Below, piece by piece: positions 8,872 through 19,922 of a DNA stretch of 64,000 bases. This DNA comes from Chondrus crispus (lineage: Eukaryota; Rhodophyta; Florideophyceae; Gigartinales; Gigartinaceae): NCBI RefSeq assembly GCF_000350225.1, contig NW_005179203.1, forward strand, positions 316,443 to 380,442, given 5' to 3'. The translations under genes were made by a program, and so were the position numbers. Each line of letters starts with the position of its first letter. Position 1 is the first letter of the stretch. Under the pieces are notes generated by a model that saw only the letters and a list, made by a program, of their open reading frames with translations, was not told the origin of the DNA and made no database searches.

Positions 8872-9641
8872 ATGGACGGTCGCCGCCGCGCATTCCCTAT
8901 ATTGGCAATTTACATAGCGTATATCCTCATCCCGTCACTGCTTCAGCTCACAAGGCCAGACGACCACTCATCGCTTCGCTCCGAAATGGCCGACCTGATT
9001 ACCGTTCTTTGCATCTGGCTTCCACTGGAATTTAAGCTGTTGTCATCGGACATATCACCGACTGGAAAGGTTACAGCCTGGGGCTTGTTCACCGCAGCAT
9101 TGACAGTCGTGAACTGCTTCACAATTCTACGCCCTTTTCAAAGCTGGCCCACGCTCGTGACTTGGGCTACACTTTCAAGGTAACCCCAGTCGATGTGCTG
9201 ATAGCGCTAGCTGTGGGTGCTGCCTCTGATCTCATCACCGTTCCACTTGCCGCCCTAACCCGGTTTGCTGACGTCAAGACGCCACCTCGTTTAGACGCGG
9301 CCAAAGAAGCCGCCACTTTCCTAGGCATATTCATGAACGGCGTTACCGAGGAGCTTATATTTAGGGGTATGATTCAGAATATGTTGGAGCAACGCCTAGG
9401 CCACGGGTCCATATCTGCACTACTCATCGCGTCTGGTGCCTTCGGCATTGCACACTTAGGGAAATCAAAACTTGGATATGACCCGCCAAACGTTCGATAC
9501 ATGGCCTCCGCCTGTGTCACCGGTGTTGCGTGTGGGTTCGTATGGCGACAAACAGGAAAAGTCACAGCTTCCGCGCTGACGCAGGCCACGTCGAATTACA
9601 TTATGTGGCGCGTCGCGTTAAGCAAAAACGTTGGCCAGTAG
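8872..9641 (+). pseudogene. CPBP/Rce1-type intramembrane metalloprotease, one frameshift
   Basis: The N-terminal part starts at ATG 8872 and is hydrophobic, with about three membrane segments (FPILAIYIAYILIPSLL; LITVLCIWLPLEF; GLFTAALTVVNCF). The C-terminal part is in another frame from about 9150 and holds the family signature TEELIFRGMIQ (EExxxR), then FGIAHLG with the second-motif His, and SNYIMW near the end. These are the metal-binding motifs of the CPBP (type II CAAX endopeptidase/Abi) family, multi-pass membrane proteases. Both frames share about 30 bp near 9130-9180, so one base gain or loss there breaks the gene. A very short intron is an alternative, but no convincing GT-AG pair was seen. 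It ends 81 bp from the convergent gene on the other strand. Confidence 0.7.
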
Positions 9642-9722
9642 ATAGCGTTTTTCGCAGCTAGAGTCCCTGTATAGCACTTGACAATGATTTCCACTCTTAA
9701 ACTCACTGAGCACACTCTAATG

Positions 9723-10612
9723 CTAGTCTAGTTCGTCCCACAGGTCATCGTGCTTGTCAATATCGACCCATTCTCGGGTAGGGTTTTTCGTGTAGAGCGT
9801 GGCATTGAATTGTCCAGGTCGCCCATATGTCTCTCCATTAGCACCTTCGAAGCGAAACGGGTTACTTGACATGAGCACGCAGTTTGACTCCTCGCCGGGA
9901 AAAGCCGGAACAGAGATTCCCTTTTCCAAAAGTAGCTTTGGGGAAGATGTCGACCAGCTATAAAGTGGTAGCCCCCGGCAAACACCTTTGATCCAAGCTT
10001 TGGTGCTTCTAAAGACACTAGCACTTCGGGTTTGATAAACGAATCTGCTGTCACATCAATTTTTCTTGGACCCGTCGAAAGATCCCAGCCAGATGGTACA
10101 TCAAGGCTCACAATCGCAAGCCGAGTTGAGATTAGCATCTCGTAAACAGTCCAGTACTGTTGTCGAATGTCCCCCCCATCAAAGCCAGTTCCAAGCAAGG
10201 CATCTACAACGATGTCATAATAAAACTCTAGCGTGCTGGGAATGAAGTCGTGCAAGTCGATTCCGGCTTCATCGCAGACAGATCGGAAATTAGCATGCTT
10301 AGATTGCTCTGCAGCATAGACCGCTGGTGCATAACCTCTCTTCTGCAGCTCTACAGCGACTTGCAATCCAATTAAGCCGTTTAAACCTGAGCCGCAAGCA
10401 ATAAACACATCTGATATTTCTTCTGAACCATAGCATTGTTGTAATGCATCACAAAATCCACTTGCACAGGTTCTAGCCATAACCACAACGTCCCCACCTG
10501 AGTATGTAATAGCATCATTAATGGCTTGATTTGCCAATTCCGGGGAAATATGAGTCTGCCGGGGTTTGGAGTTATCTCCTTGCTTACTGCTTTTGTCCAC
10601 TTCCATTTGCAT
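9723..10612 (-). pseudogene. NAD(P)HX epimerase-like protein (YjeF_N), frameshifted
   Basis: ATG at 10612. The fold is recognisable from residue 25 on: SPELANQAINDA, CGSGLNGLIGLQVAVELQKRGY, DALLGTGFDGG, then VSLDVPSGWDLSTGP. YjeF_N proteins repair hydrated NAD(P)H in cytosol, mitochondria or plastids. The nucleotide loop is normally GPGNNGGDGL; here it is GSGLNGLIGL, so the Asp and two glycines are gone. The true C-terminus (VPAFPGEESN ... DDLWDELD) is in another frame, joined near a CCCC run at about 9945. Loss of loop residues plus a shift suggests a decaying copy. The family call is strong; activity is doubtful. Confidence 0.72.
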
Positions 10613-11740
10613 CGATATTCTGCCTTGCGACCTTCTGTGTCCTGCGACTTTGAAGTGCTTGGCACGGGCTCTCTTGGAGTTGCACAGAAATGCGTGAATT
10701 CATGGGTCTCGCCAATGGGCTCGAGACTTCAAACGCTGTCTTCTGAGAAGCCATGATTACACACGGAGGGATTTCTTCTAATGCGACCAGCCTGGCCTAT
10801 TCCCGAAACGATTGATTGGAGGTGAGAATGATGCAAAGCAAGCAAATGTATTCTGGAGTGCAGCCTTTCTAGGGTGACGCTTGAATGCTTCAAGACTCCG
10901 GTCTCACGAAGCCTCTATGACTGTTTTCTGACTGCTGTGCACGTCCTAAAGCAGGAAATCGAAAATTGTGGCGGCAAGACGTACTTGAAGCTGGAGCCGA
11001 AAAGCTGTACTTGGTGTCCTCAACTGCTTGTGCTGCAATCTGCACTGATGTGTGCCCTGGGACTTTGCTTGGTCAATTTGAGGTCGTGGGATTACTCAAA
11101 ACACCGGTCAATCTCAAAAGAATGAAAAAATTCAATTTCAATGCCACACCAACCATCTTCCGTAATTTTTCAACGAGACGAAGCCCAGTTTCGTGAGATT
11201 GCTGTGTGTCTCAAGCAGTGTTACGAGGCATTCGGTCGCCAGGTGGCGGCTGGACACGCGTACCACGGGGCGGAGCGCATCCGTATACCGCCGAAGGACG
11301 GCAAGCGAAAGGCGGGAAGGAGGGAGCGAGACAGCACGCGCGGGGAATTGGGGGTGCCAGCCACCGGGGAGACGAAGGGAAACCATAGGCCGCACGGGGC
11401 TCGGGCTGGGGCAGAAAGACCGCGCAGGTCGCCGGCCGAGGGCGCGAAGGGAAAATGGCACGAGGAGGTGGCTACCGGTGGGGCAAGGGGAAGCTGGATC
11501 GAAGGGGAAATTACGGGAGGGAGGGTTGGGGATAGCCGACTCATCCCGGGGAACGTGTACTTAAGAAGCCATCCCCGAAGATAGGAAGGGGGAGGCAGCA
11601 GACTTGTGAGGAGTAAAAGAATACGGGTGGATTCCCGTCATTACAGGTCGCTCGGTGCCCCGCGGCAGAATTGCCGCAACAGCACCCCTCAATATACTTT
11701 CCTCGCGTCTTTCGCGCTCACAATGTCAAGAATGACAAGC
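10613..11740. other. Unassigned interval
   Basis: 10613-11130 has only short frames with no recognisable domain. 11220-11560 is GC-rich with overlapping open frames on both strands rich in R, G, P and S, the pattern of base composition rather than coding. 11590-11735 has no recognised feature. Confidence 0.4.
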
Positions 11741-11920
11741 ACCTCTAGCTATGGCACTATTGGGGGGATGGCACTATATAAAGGAGGCTCAAATACATAT
11801 ATTTGGGGACAAAGCACACTGCTAACACAAACACAACAAAGCCTGTATAACACAACTAAATAACTAGCACTATATAGAGGGAAGCACTACTAAAGTAGGC
11901 ACTATTGAGCGACCCCCCCT
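11741..11920 (+). repeat. TATA-containing repeat module, copy 2 (empty copia site)
   Basis: Near-identical to 3374-3468 joined to 8174-8366. ACAAC occurs once, at 11833-11837, exactly where the copia element sits in copy 1. Contains CTATATAAAGG and a second CACTATATAGAGG. Confidence 0.85.
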
Positions 11921-11936
11921 GTAGCATATAATGGCT

Positions 11937-12072
11937 GTCGCGCGACAAGATTTACAAAAGCTGTATGGCTGGCCAGCCATACTGGAACTAGATTAATTTT
12001 TGTTAATTTTTTAGAGATTGATTCTAGTATGGGTGGCCACCCATGCAGCTTTTGTAGATCTTGTCGCGCGAC
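11937..12072. repeat. Long hairpin, copy 2
   Basis: Same as 3027-3160, with a few substitutions (for example AGAGATTG for AGACGTTG in the loop and CATGCAG for CATACAG). Bounded by GTCGCGCGAC on both ends. Confidence 0.85.
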
Positions 12073-12082
12073 AAACACATCA

Positions 12083-12144
12083 CACGTGTGGACCCAAATG
12101 CAATGTATTACACGTGTGGATCGATATGCATTGTTTTACGCGTG
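12083..12144. repeat. CACGTG array, copy 2 (shortened)
   Basis: CACGTG at 12083 and 12111 and a decayed CGCGTG at 12139 keep the 28-bp spacing of copy 1. The homology stops after the third unit, whereas copy 1 has five. Confidence 0.8.
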
Positions 12145-12159
12145 GCGTCAACCTTGAAA

Positions 12160-12260
12160 TCAAAACTCTCACACTGACAGTGTGCATTTTGTGATGGCTT
12201 TGTGTGAGTTGTGTGAGGGCATCACGAAGATCACATATAAACGGCTCTCCATCTCAAAAA
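12160..12260. repeat. TGTGA/TCACA-rich flank, left
   Basis: TCACAC, AGTGTG, TTGTGATG, TGTGTGAG, TGTGTGAGG, ATCACG and ATCACA occur within 100 bp. A similar cluster lies at 12695-12870, on the other side of the cysteine-rich frame. Such clusters resemble subterminal transposase-binding repeats of DNA transposons. Confidence 0.4.
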
Positions 12261-12366
12261 GCAAACAAACTGAACAACGTCACACAAAAAATATCTCCCT
12301 TTCCAGCCCTCTACGGCTAATTTCCAGAGACACTTCCCCTTCCCTTCGTGTTCGCAACTGCGTAGG

Positions 12367-12657
12367 TTGAACCGGAATGTGCTGCACGAGAAGGTCAGTG
12401 GGACCCAAACCTACTGCGTACTCTGTAGTGGGGTCAAAAGACGGACAAAAGACGGGCCCAAGACACTTAGAAAGGGCTCGTGCCAGGTGCAGTGGTGTTC
12501 TACATGTAGGAAAGCTATCTGCTGCAGCTGCCGGACGGTCTGGCATTCTCGCCCTACACTGAAGCGACATGGGCCCTCTCCTGTTCATGAGAGGGAGTTC
12601 GACTCTGAGCGACGCACTCTTCAACGAATAAGGCAGGCTTCACAAGCCCGAGAGTGA
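12367..12657 (+). pseudogene. PiggyBac-like C-terminal cysteine-rich domain fragment
   Basis: A frame of about 96 codons without an ATG. It contains YCVLC, about 25 basic residues, WCSTCRKAICCSC and a final WH. The CxxC...CxxCxxxxCxxC...H order matches the zinc-binding cysteine-rich tail of piggyBac transposases, which binds the element's ends. No DDD catalytic core is found upstream; 12182-12370 holds only a short unrelated frame. It is either a domain remnant, an exon, or a small stand-alone binding protein. Confidence 0.4.
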
Positions 12658-12694
12658 AGGCCGTAAAATGTCTGTAGAACAAGGCTATCAGCTA

Positions 12695-12870
12695 TGCTTT
12701 TCAGATGGGTTTGTGATGGTTTGTTGATGTTGGAGATGATTGTGAGACAATGGTGTGAGAGTCGCAAAACAATTTGTGTGTGAATCACAAAACAGTCAAC
12801 AAAAGAGCACTTCATGATGTTGATGTCACAAAAATAATGTGATTCTAGTGACAGTGATTCACAGAGGAAG
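12695..12870. repeat. TGTGA/TCACA-rich flank, right
   Basis: At least eight TGTGA or TCACA words (TTGTGATGG, TTGTGAGAC, GGTGTGAGAG, TGTGTGAATCACA, GTCACA, ATGTGATT, GATTCACAG) in 175 bp. No clean inverted-repeat end could be fixed by eye. Confidence 0.4.
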
Positions 12871-13319
12871 GGCACTGATGAGGACGACATCCAAGGGTAA
12901 GTACTGCGTAAGTTATACTTTCAATAGCGAGAACAGTATCATCATCACTCTGTAGTGACACTTCTATCTTCATTGCACAATTAAATCTAAAGCAACTATG
13001 ATTAAAAGAACAGTAACTCAATAACACATGACTGACTTTCAAAGCAATCCGGACTGGATGATGTCGGTACCTTTGGAGCTCATACCCAGCTGTTCACTTG
13101 CACGTCTAAGTCCCATGGTATTTAGATGCTGCACAGAGCCGTGCATCTTTAAATGTGACCGTTACAAAAATATCGATTTCACAAAAAACACATATGTCTA
13201 TATACTGACTACGTTCCAATGGTTACCCCCAACTCTTTAGTCTTCGGTATATATTTCAAACAAATTTCTCAAGTATCACTTTCCAAGGGAAATTAACAGA
13301 GGACGATACCATCCACCAG

Positions 13320-14693
13320 TTGATAATGGTATCAGATCTTTTCAATGGGCTCCAATTCGGGAGTGATATAGAGGTCTACTATACCTTGGAGAATGAAAAA
13401 GAAAGCAAGGCATGGTTCCCAGCAACAGTCATTAGTCTCAACTACCTTCATGATGATCGTCGAGAGGTGCTCAAAGGGACCATTCAATACAAGGCAGCGT
13501 TTGGATTCAGGGCATGTAAAAGCAAGGTTACTTTCAAGGAGGGAAACGAGTTTGTACAAGATGGACAAAAGTTTAGCTGGAGACTCAAAGATACATCCGT
13601 GCGATTGGATAACAGCGCAAGCTCAGACTTGGCAAGCGCATCGATGGATGCAGATGATATGGACTATGCTCCAGGTAGTGCCATGGTAGAAAAATGAAAG
13701 AAGGTTAACCACACGACGACTGTCTCACTTGACCAGAATACAATCAAAGATACACGTGAGCTAAATGCTCTTTCCAGACGCCTTCAGTATCTTGAGGAAG
13801 TGGTGAAAGGACAGCAATCCTTGATTACGACTGCACTATGGACTCAGAATCCGCTCCTCTTTTCTGATGCAGGCTCCAATATTCCTCTTAAGTTTATTTC
13901 GTTGCGTCTAGAGCATTGGTTACTCAAGACACCGACACGTCCTACCCCAGTTGAAATAACCCGTGGGACGAAGTGGTTTGTACAAGACTCATTTAAGGCG
14001 CGAGCAGACTGCACATTGCTCCAGTTTGATTCTATATCTGAAAGAGTCAAAGCTCATCTACGAACAAAGGTTTCTATTCTTCCGGAAGATTATATGTGCC
14101 GGAAATCAGTTGTGAAGGAGACGAGTATATACTTTAGGAGCTTCCTAGACTTGTCAGAAGCACTCGGACCAGCATCACCGCAAGTTGTCAGAGACGTGAT
14201 CATCGCAAAAAGGCTGGAAAAAGGTACCGACAATTATGTATCTGCCAGAGTGATAGGCTGTATGGCCGGTCCCAACACCGAATCTCTTTCTGACCCGTGC
14301 TATATGACAATTGGAGATTCTCTTGTTGTTATAAGGGATGACGAGGATGAACAACGGCACGTTGTATTTCGTCGGGATTGCACTTGGGATTCCATAGAGC
14401 AGACCTACTCCTATCCACTGGAAGACATAAGACTATCAGAGCTTAACTTCCAAGAACGCATTTCCAAGGTAATGAGTGCTGAAAACGTGGTCAGCGGACC
14501 ATCGGACCGGAAGGAGTCGTTCTACCTGCGATGGAATCTTCAATCCAATCCTTGTCAGTCTATATTTGCTGATGTAAAGCGCAGCGACGTACTAGGAGTA
14601 CTTCAAGTGCACGTCCCATTCATCTCTATCAAAGGGTTTGCCCATGTGAAGCAATTCATCACTGTTGCCAAAGTTCTGGGCCTCTTTAAGTAA
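13320..14693 (+). pseudogene. Unrecognised protein, one in-frame TGA
   Basis: One frame runs from about 13320 to TAA at 14693 with a single TGA at 13695-13697. The first 125 codons start MIMVSDLFNGLQFG, with a Val-Tyr-Tyr and Trp-Phe-Pro-Ala pattern that faintly recalls a Tudor/Agenet barrel; that is a weak impression. After the stop come NALSRRLQYLEEVVKGQQ (short coiled coil) and a 250-residue region with SIYFRSFLDLSEALG and SFYLRWNLQSNP. The first ATG in frame is at 13326. The stop could be a CGA to TGA change, or the two halves may be separate. I do not recognise the family. Confidence 0.5.
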
Positions 14694-14786
14694 ACTCAAT
14701 TCATTCATGCTACAGCAGTCTCCCGCTTTACTCATTTATCACTTTGGTGAACTAAGAAGTTTCACTATCACATCAAATACGACCCC

Positions 14787-16697
14787 TTATAAATCGAAGT
14801 CGTGGACCATGACCACATCCTCATCGTCTTCGACTTGATCCGCCTGGATTTCATCCTCACCATCCACCACGCTCAGATCATCATTATCCTCGTGATGTGA
14901 ACCTGAACGGACCGGGGGATCGTGCACGGAGTTGTACATATCCACGGACATCACTAGCTTCTCCTTCAAAATACTGGACAGTTGCTGTGGAAGCTCACCC
15001 CGCTTTTCTCCCTGTCCTTCAGTCAAAAGATCTGAGTAGAGCGATCTCAGTCGCGACCGCCATGATCCATTGCGGTGATCCTGGCCATCCACTTCATGCA
15101 ATATCTGCTCGTTTCGAGAAAATGCACCCCTCGCCTCGATCACCTTCATCAGCATGATCTCCCGAAACAGGACAGCAGTCATGTAAATCACACGAAAGGA
15201 TTCCTTGGATATTGAATAGAGGTCTTCATCACTGCCACACCTGGTAAAAGCCACCAAGAACTTCAAGGCGACGTGCATGGCATTGAGTCGGATAACAATT
15301 TTTCGAGTCTCCTTCCTTCCATCCTTGTCTTTCGTCTCAACATCATACGTAGTGATAAATATGAAGGGATCGCTTTCAGAAATCAGCTTCTTCCATGCTA
15401 TCAAATTCAGGGGGTTCACCTCAGCGACCGACTTCATAGCAGTACGACAGGTTCCGTCTGGGATATCTTGGAGGTTCATGTGCGGGCGGGGTGGATTCTC
15501 ATACTGGAATGAGACTCCCACTTCACTTTGGAAAACATATGAGAAGTTTTGAAAGAAGGATTTCCGCCCAAGCTCCCTGCACTTGTTCAGAAACTGATTA
15601 CCTATCTTGAAAACGCGGCGAACAATCTCAACCCTAATGTCTTCGTTCTTGATGAATCCAATTGGCTCATCTTCCCCCATCTTATCGCTTCGACGCCGAG
15701 CCACACGCCGGGCCTTCTTGATGGCCGTTGAAGCAAATTCTTCGTTGAAGAAAGACTCGACTGTGATCATTGTTATGTAGCCCGGCCTCAGCCAAAAAGG
15801 TTTCTCAGCGGTCTTCAGCTTCCCGCGGATGTTCGGATGTACCATTTCGAGTGACTTCGTCCCAATACTCGGGTTGTTCATTGCATTTGCAATCAAGCTC
15901 TTTCCCCAAGCCTTTCGCAGGACCAGATACTGACGAGCTTGCTTCGTACCCAGCAGCTCCTCGGTTTTCTCCTCGCTTGGGTCCCTTTTCCACAAAAGGA
16001 CCTCGACAAGTAAAAGTCCGAACCCCAACACTTCGGAACTATTGACGTCCAATTGAAGCTTGGAAAATTGTGTGTCACGACTCACACCCTCTAAGGATTC
16101 ACTCGCTTCCTTTCTCTGAGGAAGAACTCTCATGGTGCAATTTATCAACGCTCTTGTGAAGATAATGCACATGAATTTCCCTGCGAAGATGTCCTCCATA
16201 GGCCTAAGGAGGTCGTTTAAAGAGGCCTTCTCGGCTGCTTTTCCTGTCTTCGGCAGGGCGGAATTCAGAAGAACAATGTTCACGGCGTCCTGGCAGCGTG
16301 ATAACGTCCGCTCTAAGGTTGAGACACGAGAAGATACAGCCTTGATTGCACCCAGAATTTCCTTTTTTTCAATGGCGAGCTGCTTCTCCAAACGAGCATG
16401 CAGTTCCCGCATGACTCGAAGTACTCCGTGGTTAGAGTCTTCCCCAAGTGCTCGAGCCAAATGGGGGCCCCGGGGCTGACTCGGCAAGGAACCTGCCATG
16501 CACTCACGACGCGTGGGAACGACGACGTCTTCCACATCTTGAGTTTCGGCGACCCCGTCCATCTCTGCTGCACTAGCCTGCACACTCTCGTCGACGTACT
16601 CCTCTGGCTCGCGTCCATGGAGCTCGAGCAACTGACGGTTCGCCCGTTTGCGTTCTGTGTGTTCATCTTCCTCGCCATGATCTCCATCCCCGAACAA
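14787..16697 (-). CDS. Unrecognised 630-residue protein, acidic ends and coiled coil
   Basis: A long clean minus-strand frame ending at 14787. The frame continues upstream of 16697 to a TAA near 16957 without an ATG, and that part encodes AGKRKR, a possible nuclear signal, next to SPGEDFSLLFGD. The start is therefore unclear: an upstream exon or a non-ATG start are both possible. Residues 95-145 (VMRELHARLEKQLAIEKKE...VSSRVSTLERTLSR) look like a coiled coil. The middle has a charged, mixed alpha/beta look (RKAWGKSLIANAMNNPSIG; DPFIFITTYDVETKDKDG). The C-terminus is very acidic. Codon use looks even and there are no stops, so it is probably a real gene, perhaps of a repeat family. Function unknown. 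Confidence 0.55.
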   Translation of the reverse strand: MFGDGDHGEEDEHTERKRANRQLLELHGREPEEYVDESVQASAAEMDGVAETQDVEDVVVPTRRECMAGSLPSQPRGPHLARALGEDSNHGVLRVMRELHARLEKQLAIEKKEILGAIKAVSSRVSTLERTLSRCQDAVNIVLLNSALPKTGKAAEKASLNDLLRPMEDIFAGKFMCIIFTRALINCTMRVLPQRKEASESLEGVSRDTQFSKLQLDVNSSEVLGFGLLLVEVLLWKRDPSEEKTEELLGTKQARQYLVLRKAWGKSLIANAMNNPSIGTKSLEMVHPNIRGKLKTAEKPFWLRPGYITMITVESFFNEEFASTAIKKARRVARRRSDKMGEDEPIGFIKNEDIRVEIVRRVFKIGNQFLNKCRELGRKSFFQNFSYVFQSEVGVSFQYENPPRPHMNLQDIPDGTCRTAMKSVAEVNPLNLIAWKKLISESDPFIFITTYDVETKDKDGRKETRKIVIRLNAMHVALKFLVAFTRCGSDEDLYSISKESFRVIYMTAVLFREIMLMKVIEARGAFSRNEQILHEVDGQDHRNGSWRSRLRSLYSDLLTEGQGEKRGELPQQLSSILKEKLVMSVDMYNSVHDPPVRSGSHHEDNDDLSVVDGEDEIQADQVEDDEDVVMVHDFDL

Positions 16698-17378
16698 AAG
16701 GGAAAAGTCTTCACCCGGAGACGAACCGATGGCGCGCTTGCGCTTGCCCGCACGCGGAGGTGCTGCATCAGACGGACCACTTCCCTTACTTCGAACGGGA
16801 AGCGAGCACGTGTGAGATGGCGGACTGCCTTGGGGTGTCCGACTGTATTGCTTGAAACCCGCCGGGATTCCTGCCCAGCCGCTGCGGGAGTAGCTTCGGC
16901 CGCAACACGAGGAGATGACCGGGGTTCCGCGGGGACTTGAGCCCCAGGCGCTTGGCTGTTAGACTTCCGAGATGTCAGAGGTCCCTTCTGCTGAGACAAG
17001 CGCCTCGCTGATTGCCTGAAGCAGCGGGTTTCATGGCTGCAGAAAGCGAATGAGCACGCCCTGCCTTCTTCCCAGACCTTTTTCGCCGGGTCATTGAGCC
17101 TCAGTAGGAACACAGGATGCGCAAAGTCGGGAAGCAAAGGAAAAATGATGGCGAGAGGACTCAATCAGTTGAGAAAACGTGAAAAGGTCGAAGCGCGCCT
17201 CTGGTACTAGCGCGGGTTAGGCATGAGCTTATTCTGGTACGAGCACGTGAAGGTTAAGGACATCACGGGCAAGCGCTGGTTTAGTAGGCAGCAGAATAGC
17301 ACATCACTTTGCTACATCGAGGTATCAAAAAAACATTTCCGTTACAACTATGGTACTCCAGCAAAAATTCTGGTCCAG

Positions 17379-19922
17379 TCACTGGCCGGAACCAGAAACG
17401 CCCCTCATCCCCGTGCTGAATGGGAACGGCCAAAAAAGCTGGCAAAATATGGCTGCCCGCGAACCAATGACCCACGGGCCACCGTTCATTGCTGGCAAAA
17501 ATCCAGCATTTTTTGCACCCAAAAATAGCAACATCATTGCTTTTATTAAATTTATCATAAATCTGACCTTCCTGTGATTCGGCAGCGCCAACACCGGCGG
17601 TGCCAAGATGGCGTCCTTGAGCTTATGAAAAGCCTTCTTGCACGGTTCGTCGAATCCTTCCAACTGGACCGGTTGTCCCTTCTTCAACAGTTGATTGAGC
17701 GGATGCGCGATTTTCGCATAAAGCGGAACGAATCTGCGGTAGACATTACAAAGTCCCAAGAAGCTCCTGAGCTGGGTCTGCGTTTGAGGGTACCTCACTT
17801 GTTCCAATGCGACGGTTCGCGCAGCGTCCACTTCCAATGTACCTGGCCGAACTACATGGCCCAGGTACTTGATCTTTTCGACGAAAAATTCACACTTGCG
17901 AAGTTTGAGCTTCACACCTGCTTTCTCCAATACAGAAAGTATTTCATCCACGTGCACGATGTGCTCCTCCCACGACTTGCTAAAAATTATTATGTCGTCC
18001 AGATACACCAAACAGCACTTCCAACGGAACGGAGAGAGCAGGATATCCATTGCTCTCTGAAACGTCGCTGGCGCGTTAGTTAGCCCGAAGGGCATTCTTG
18101 AGAAGCGATACAGTCCTGAGTGACACGAAAATGCAGTCTTGTCGCGGTCGCGCTCAGGGATAGGCATCTGCCAATATCCCGAGATCGCGTCCAACGCGGA
18201 GAAAACCTTGGTGTCACCAAGCGAGTCCAGGCACTCATCCATGCGCGGTAAGGGGTACGTGTCCTTCACCGTCACTGCGTTCAACCTGCGGTAGTCTACG
18301 AAAAAACGCATTGACCCGTCCGGCTTGGGCACCAGCAACACGGGCGACGCCCATTCTGACTGCGCTGGTTCTATCACTCCTGCCTCCAACATCTTCTGCA
18401 CCTCTGCATCTTCTACTTCGCGGGCTTTAGGCCCGGCCCGATACGGGGCTTGTGCGATGGGACGAGTCTCGGGGATCAACTCGATCCGATGGACTGTGGT
18501 ATTAATTTCGCCAAGCGTCCCATCCCACATCCTTGAATACTTCTTCAACATCCGACGGAACCGCTCGCGCAGCCGGTCCGGCACGTGGCTCAGGTCGAGT
18601 TCCTCCACGTGCGGCGGGGGAGGCTCAATCCGCCGGTCCGGCGTCGTAGTTGCCGTTGCGGAGAGCCTTTCCTCCCGTTCTCCTTGCTGGTCCTCGCGAT
18701 CTTGATCCGACGGTTCGCATCTTGCCTCGCCCGTAGGCGTCTTGGTGGAATTAGGAAAATTTTCCTTCTTCCTTTCTTGAATTCCGAGAACTTCACCAAT
18801 GGTGGTTTTGCTCTCGAGCGCGGCTCTCGGGTGCGGTAATAATTCTGCCACCACTTGGCCTTTTTGCACCCTGACAGGGTACGTCCTAAAATTCGGAACG
18901 AGTAAACGAAATGGACGGTCAGGCTCAACCTGAACAACACCGTTTGTACACGTCAGCTCGTGCCTTTCGTACAACGACGAGTACGGCTGAAACACAACTA
19001 AGCCCGCCCTCTTCGAGGTGCATTCCACGACGCGTTGCGTCCCTGGCTCGATAGTCGTGGCTCTTGCCACTTTTACCTTAGGGGAAATTCGCTCCCCCTT
19101 TCCATCATTCTCGTCCTCTCCCGCGACGAGATTCTTCTTCCCTTTTCTCGTCGAGAACCGCCTAACTATCGGAACCTCCGAAAAATACGCCAACTCAACC
19201 GTTTTCTTCCTTGGATAAATTGCTTCCACAAACCGGTCACAGTAGTCCGCGCCTAGAATTAGCGGGACTGCTAGTTTTTCGCATACAATAAACGCGGCTG
19301 CGGCCACAAATTTTCCAAGCCTCACAGGCATTCTAATTGTGCCGAGAGTCCGGAGTGGCCTATTGTTCGCGTCGCCGATATCTTGGGTCGGTCCGTAGGA
19401 CACTAGAGATTCCATTCCAGCTGGGAGTTCCGATTTTCGCACAAGGTTTGGTCCCGCGCCGGTGTCTAAAGCAGACAACACCCGGCTCATCAATCCAATT
19501 GTGGGTCTGATGTCCGCGTAAACTTTGTAGTTTTTTCGCGCAAGAACCAAAATCTTCTGGGGACACTCCCTTCGCTTAACCCTGTACCAGGGTCTTCGAA
19601 CTTCTTCCAGCGGATGATCTCGGGCTCGGCTCAAAATTTTCTTGACTTGAGCTGGCCCTTTGGGCTTATCCACCAATCCAACAACCTCCTCCTCGATGCA
19701 TGATTTTTCCTTTAGAGACGGGGAACGGGGCTGAGCCCCGAGCACAGTACGTCGTCCCTGTGCCTCTCGCGACTCATGCGAGATTCCCCTCTCTAGTTTT
19801 CCTGCCGCTGCGGGATCCTTCTCACATCCGACGGCGCGGGCCCCGCGGTGGGCCCTCTGAAGGGTTGGTTCGACCTCGGCGTTGAAGCACTCGGCGTGCT
19901 CGCCGTCTGCGAATCGAACCAA
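17379..19922 (-). pseudogene. pol: Ty3/gypsy Pol, 3'-truncated: protease and reverse transcriptase
   Basis: The frame opens inside the end of gag (130-base overlap, -1 relative to gag), so it is probably reached by frameshifting. Around residue 150 is the protease site LDTGAGPNLV. The RT follows from about residue 500: GVIEPAQSEWASPVLLVPKPDGS, FFVDYRRLN, LVYLDDIIIFSK. The RNase H-side region LPNHRKVRFMI marks the end of homology. After about 17558 the last 59 residues are unrelated, so RNase H and integrase are missing. The break lies exactly where the TDAS motif of RNase H should begin. Stop at 17379. Confidence 0.9.

Noticed and set aside
11138..11584. Arg/Gly/Pro-rich frames on both strands
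   Set aside because: Overlapping open frames in GC-rich DNA with no domain, start context or complexity.
13695..13697. TGA recoding (Sec or a variant code)
   Set aside because: Intact genes here end in TGA as well as TAA and TAG, and other broken genes carry TAA; simple mutation explains it better.
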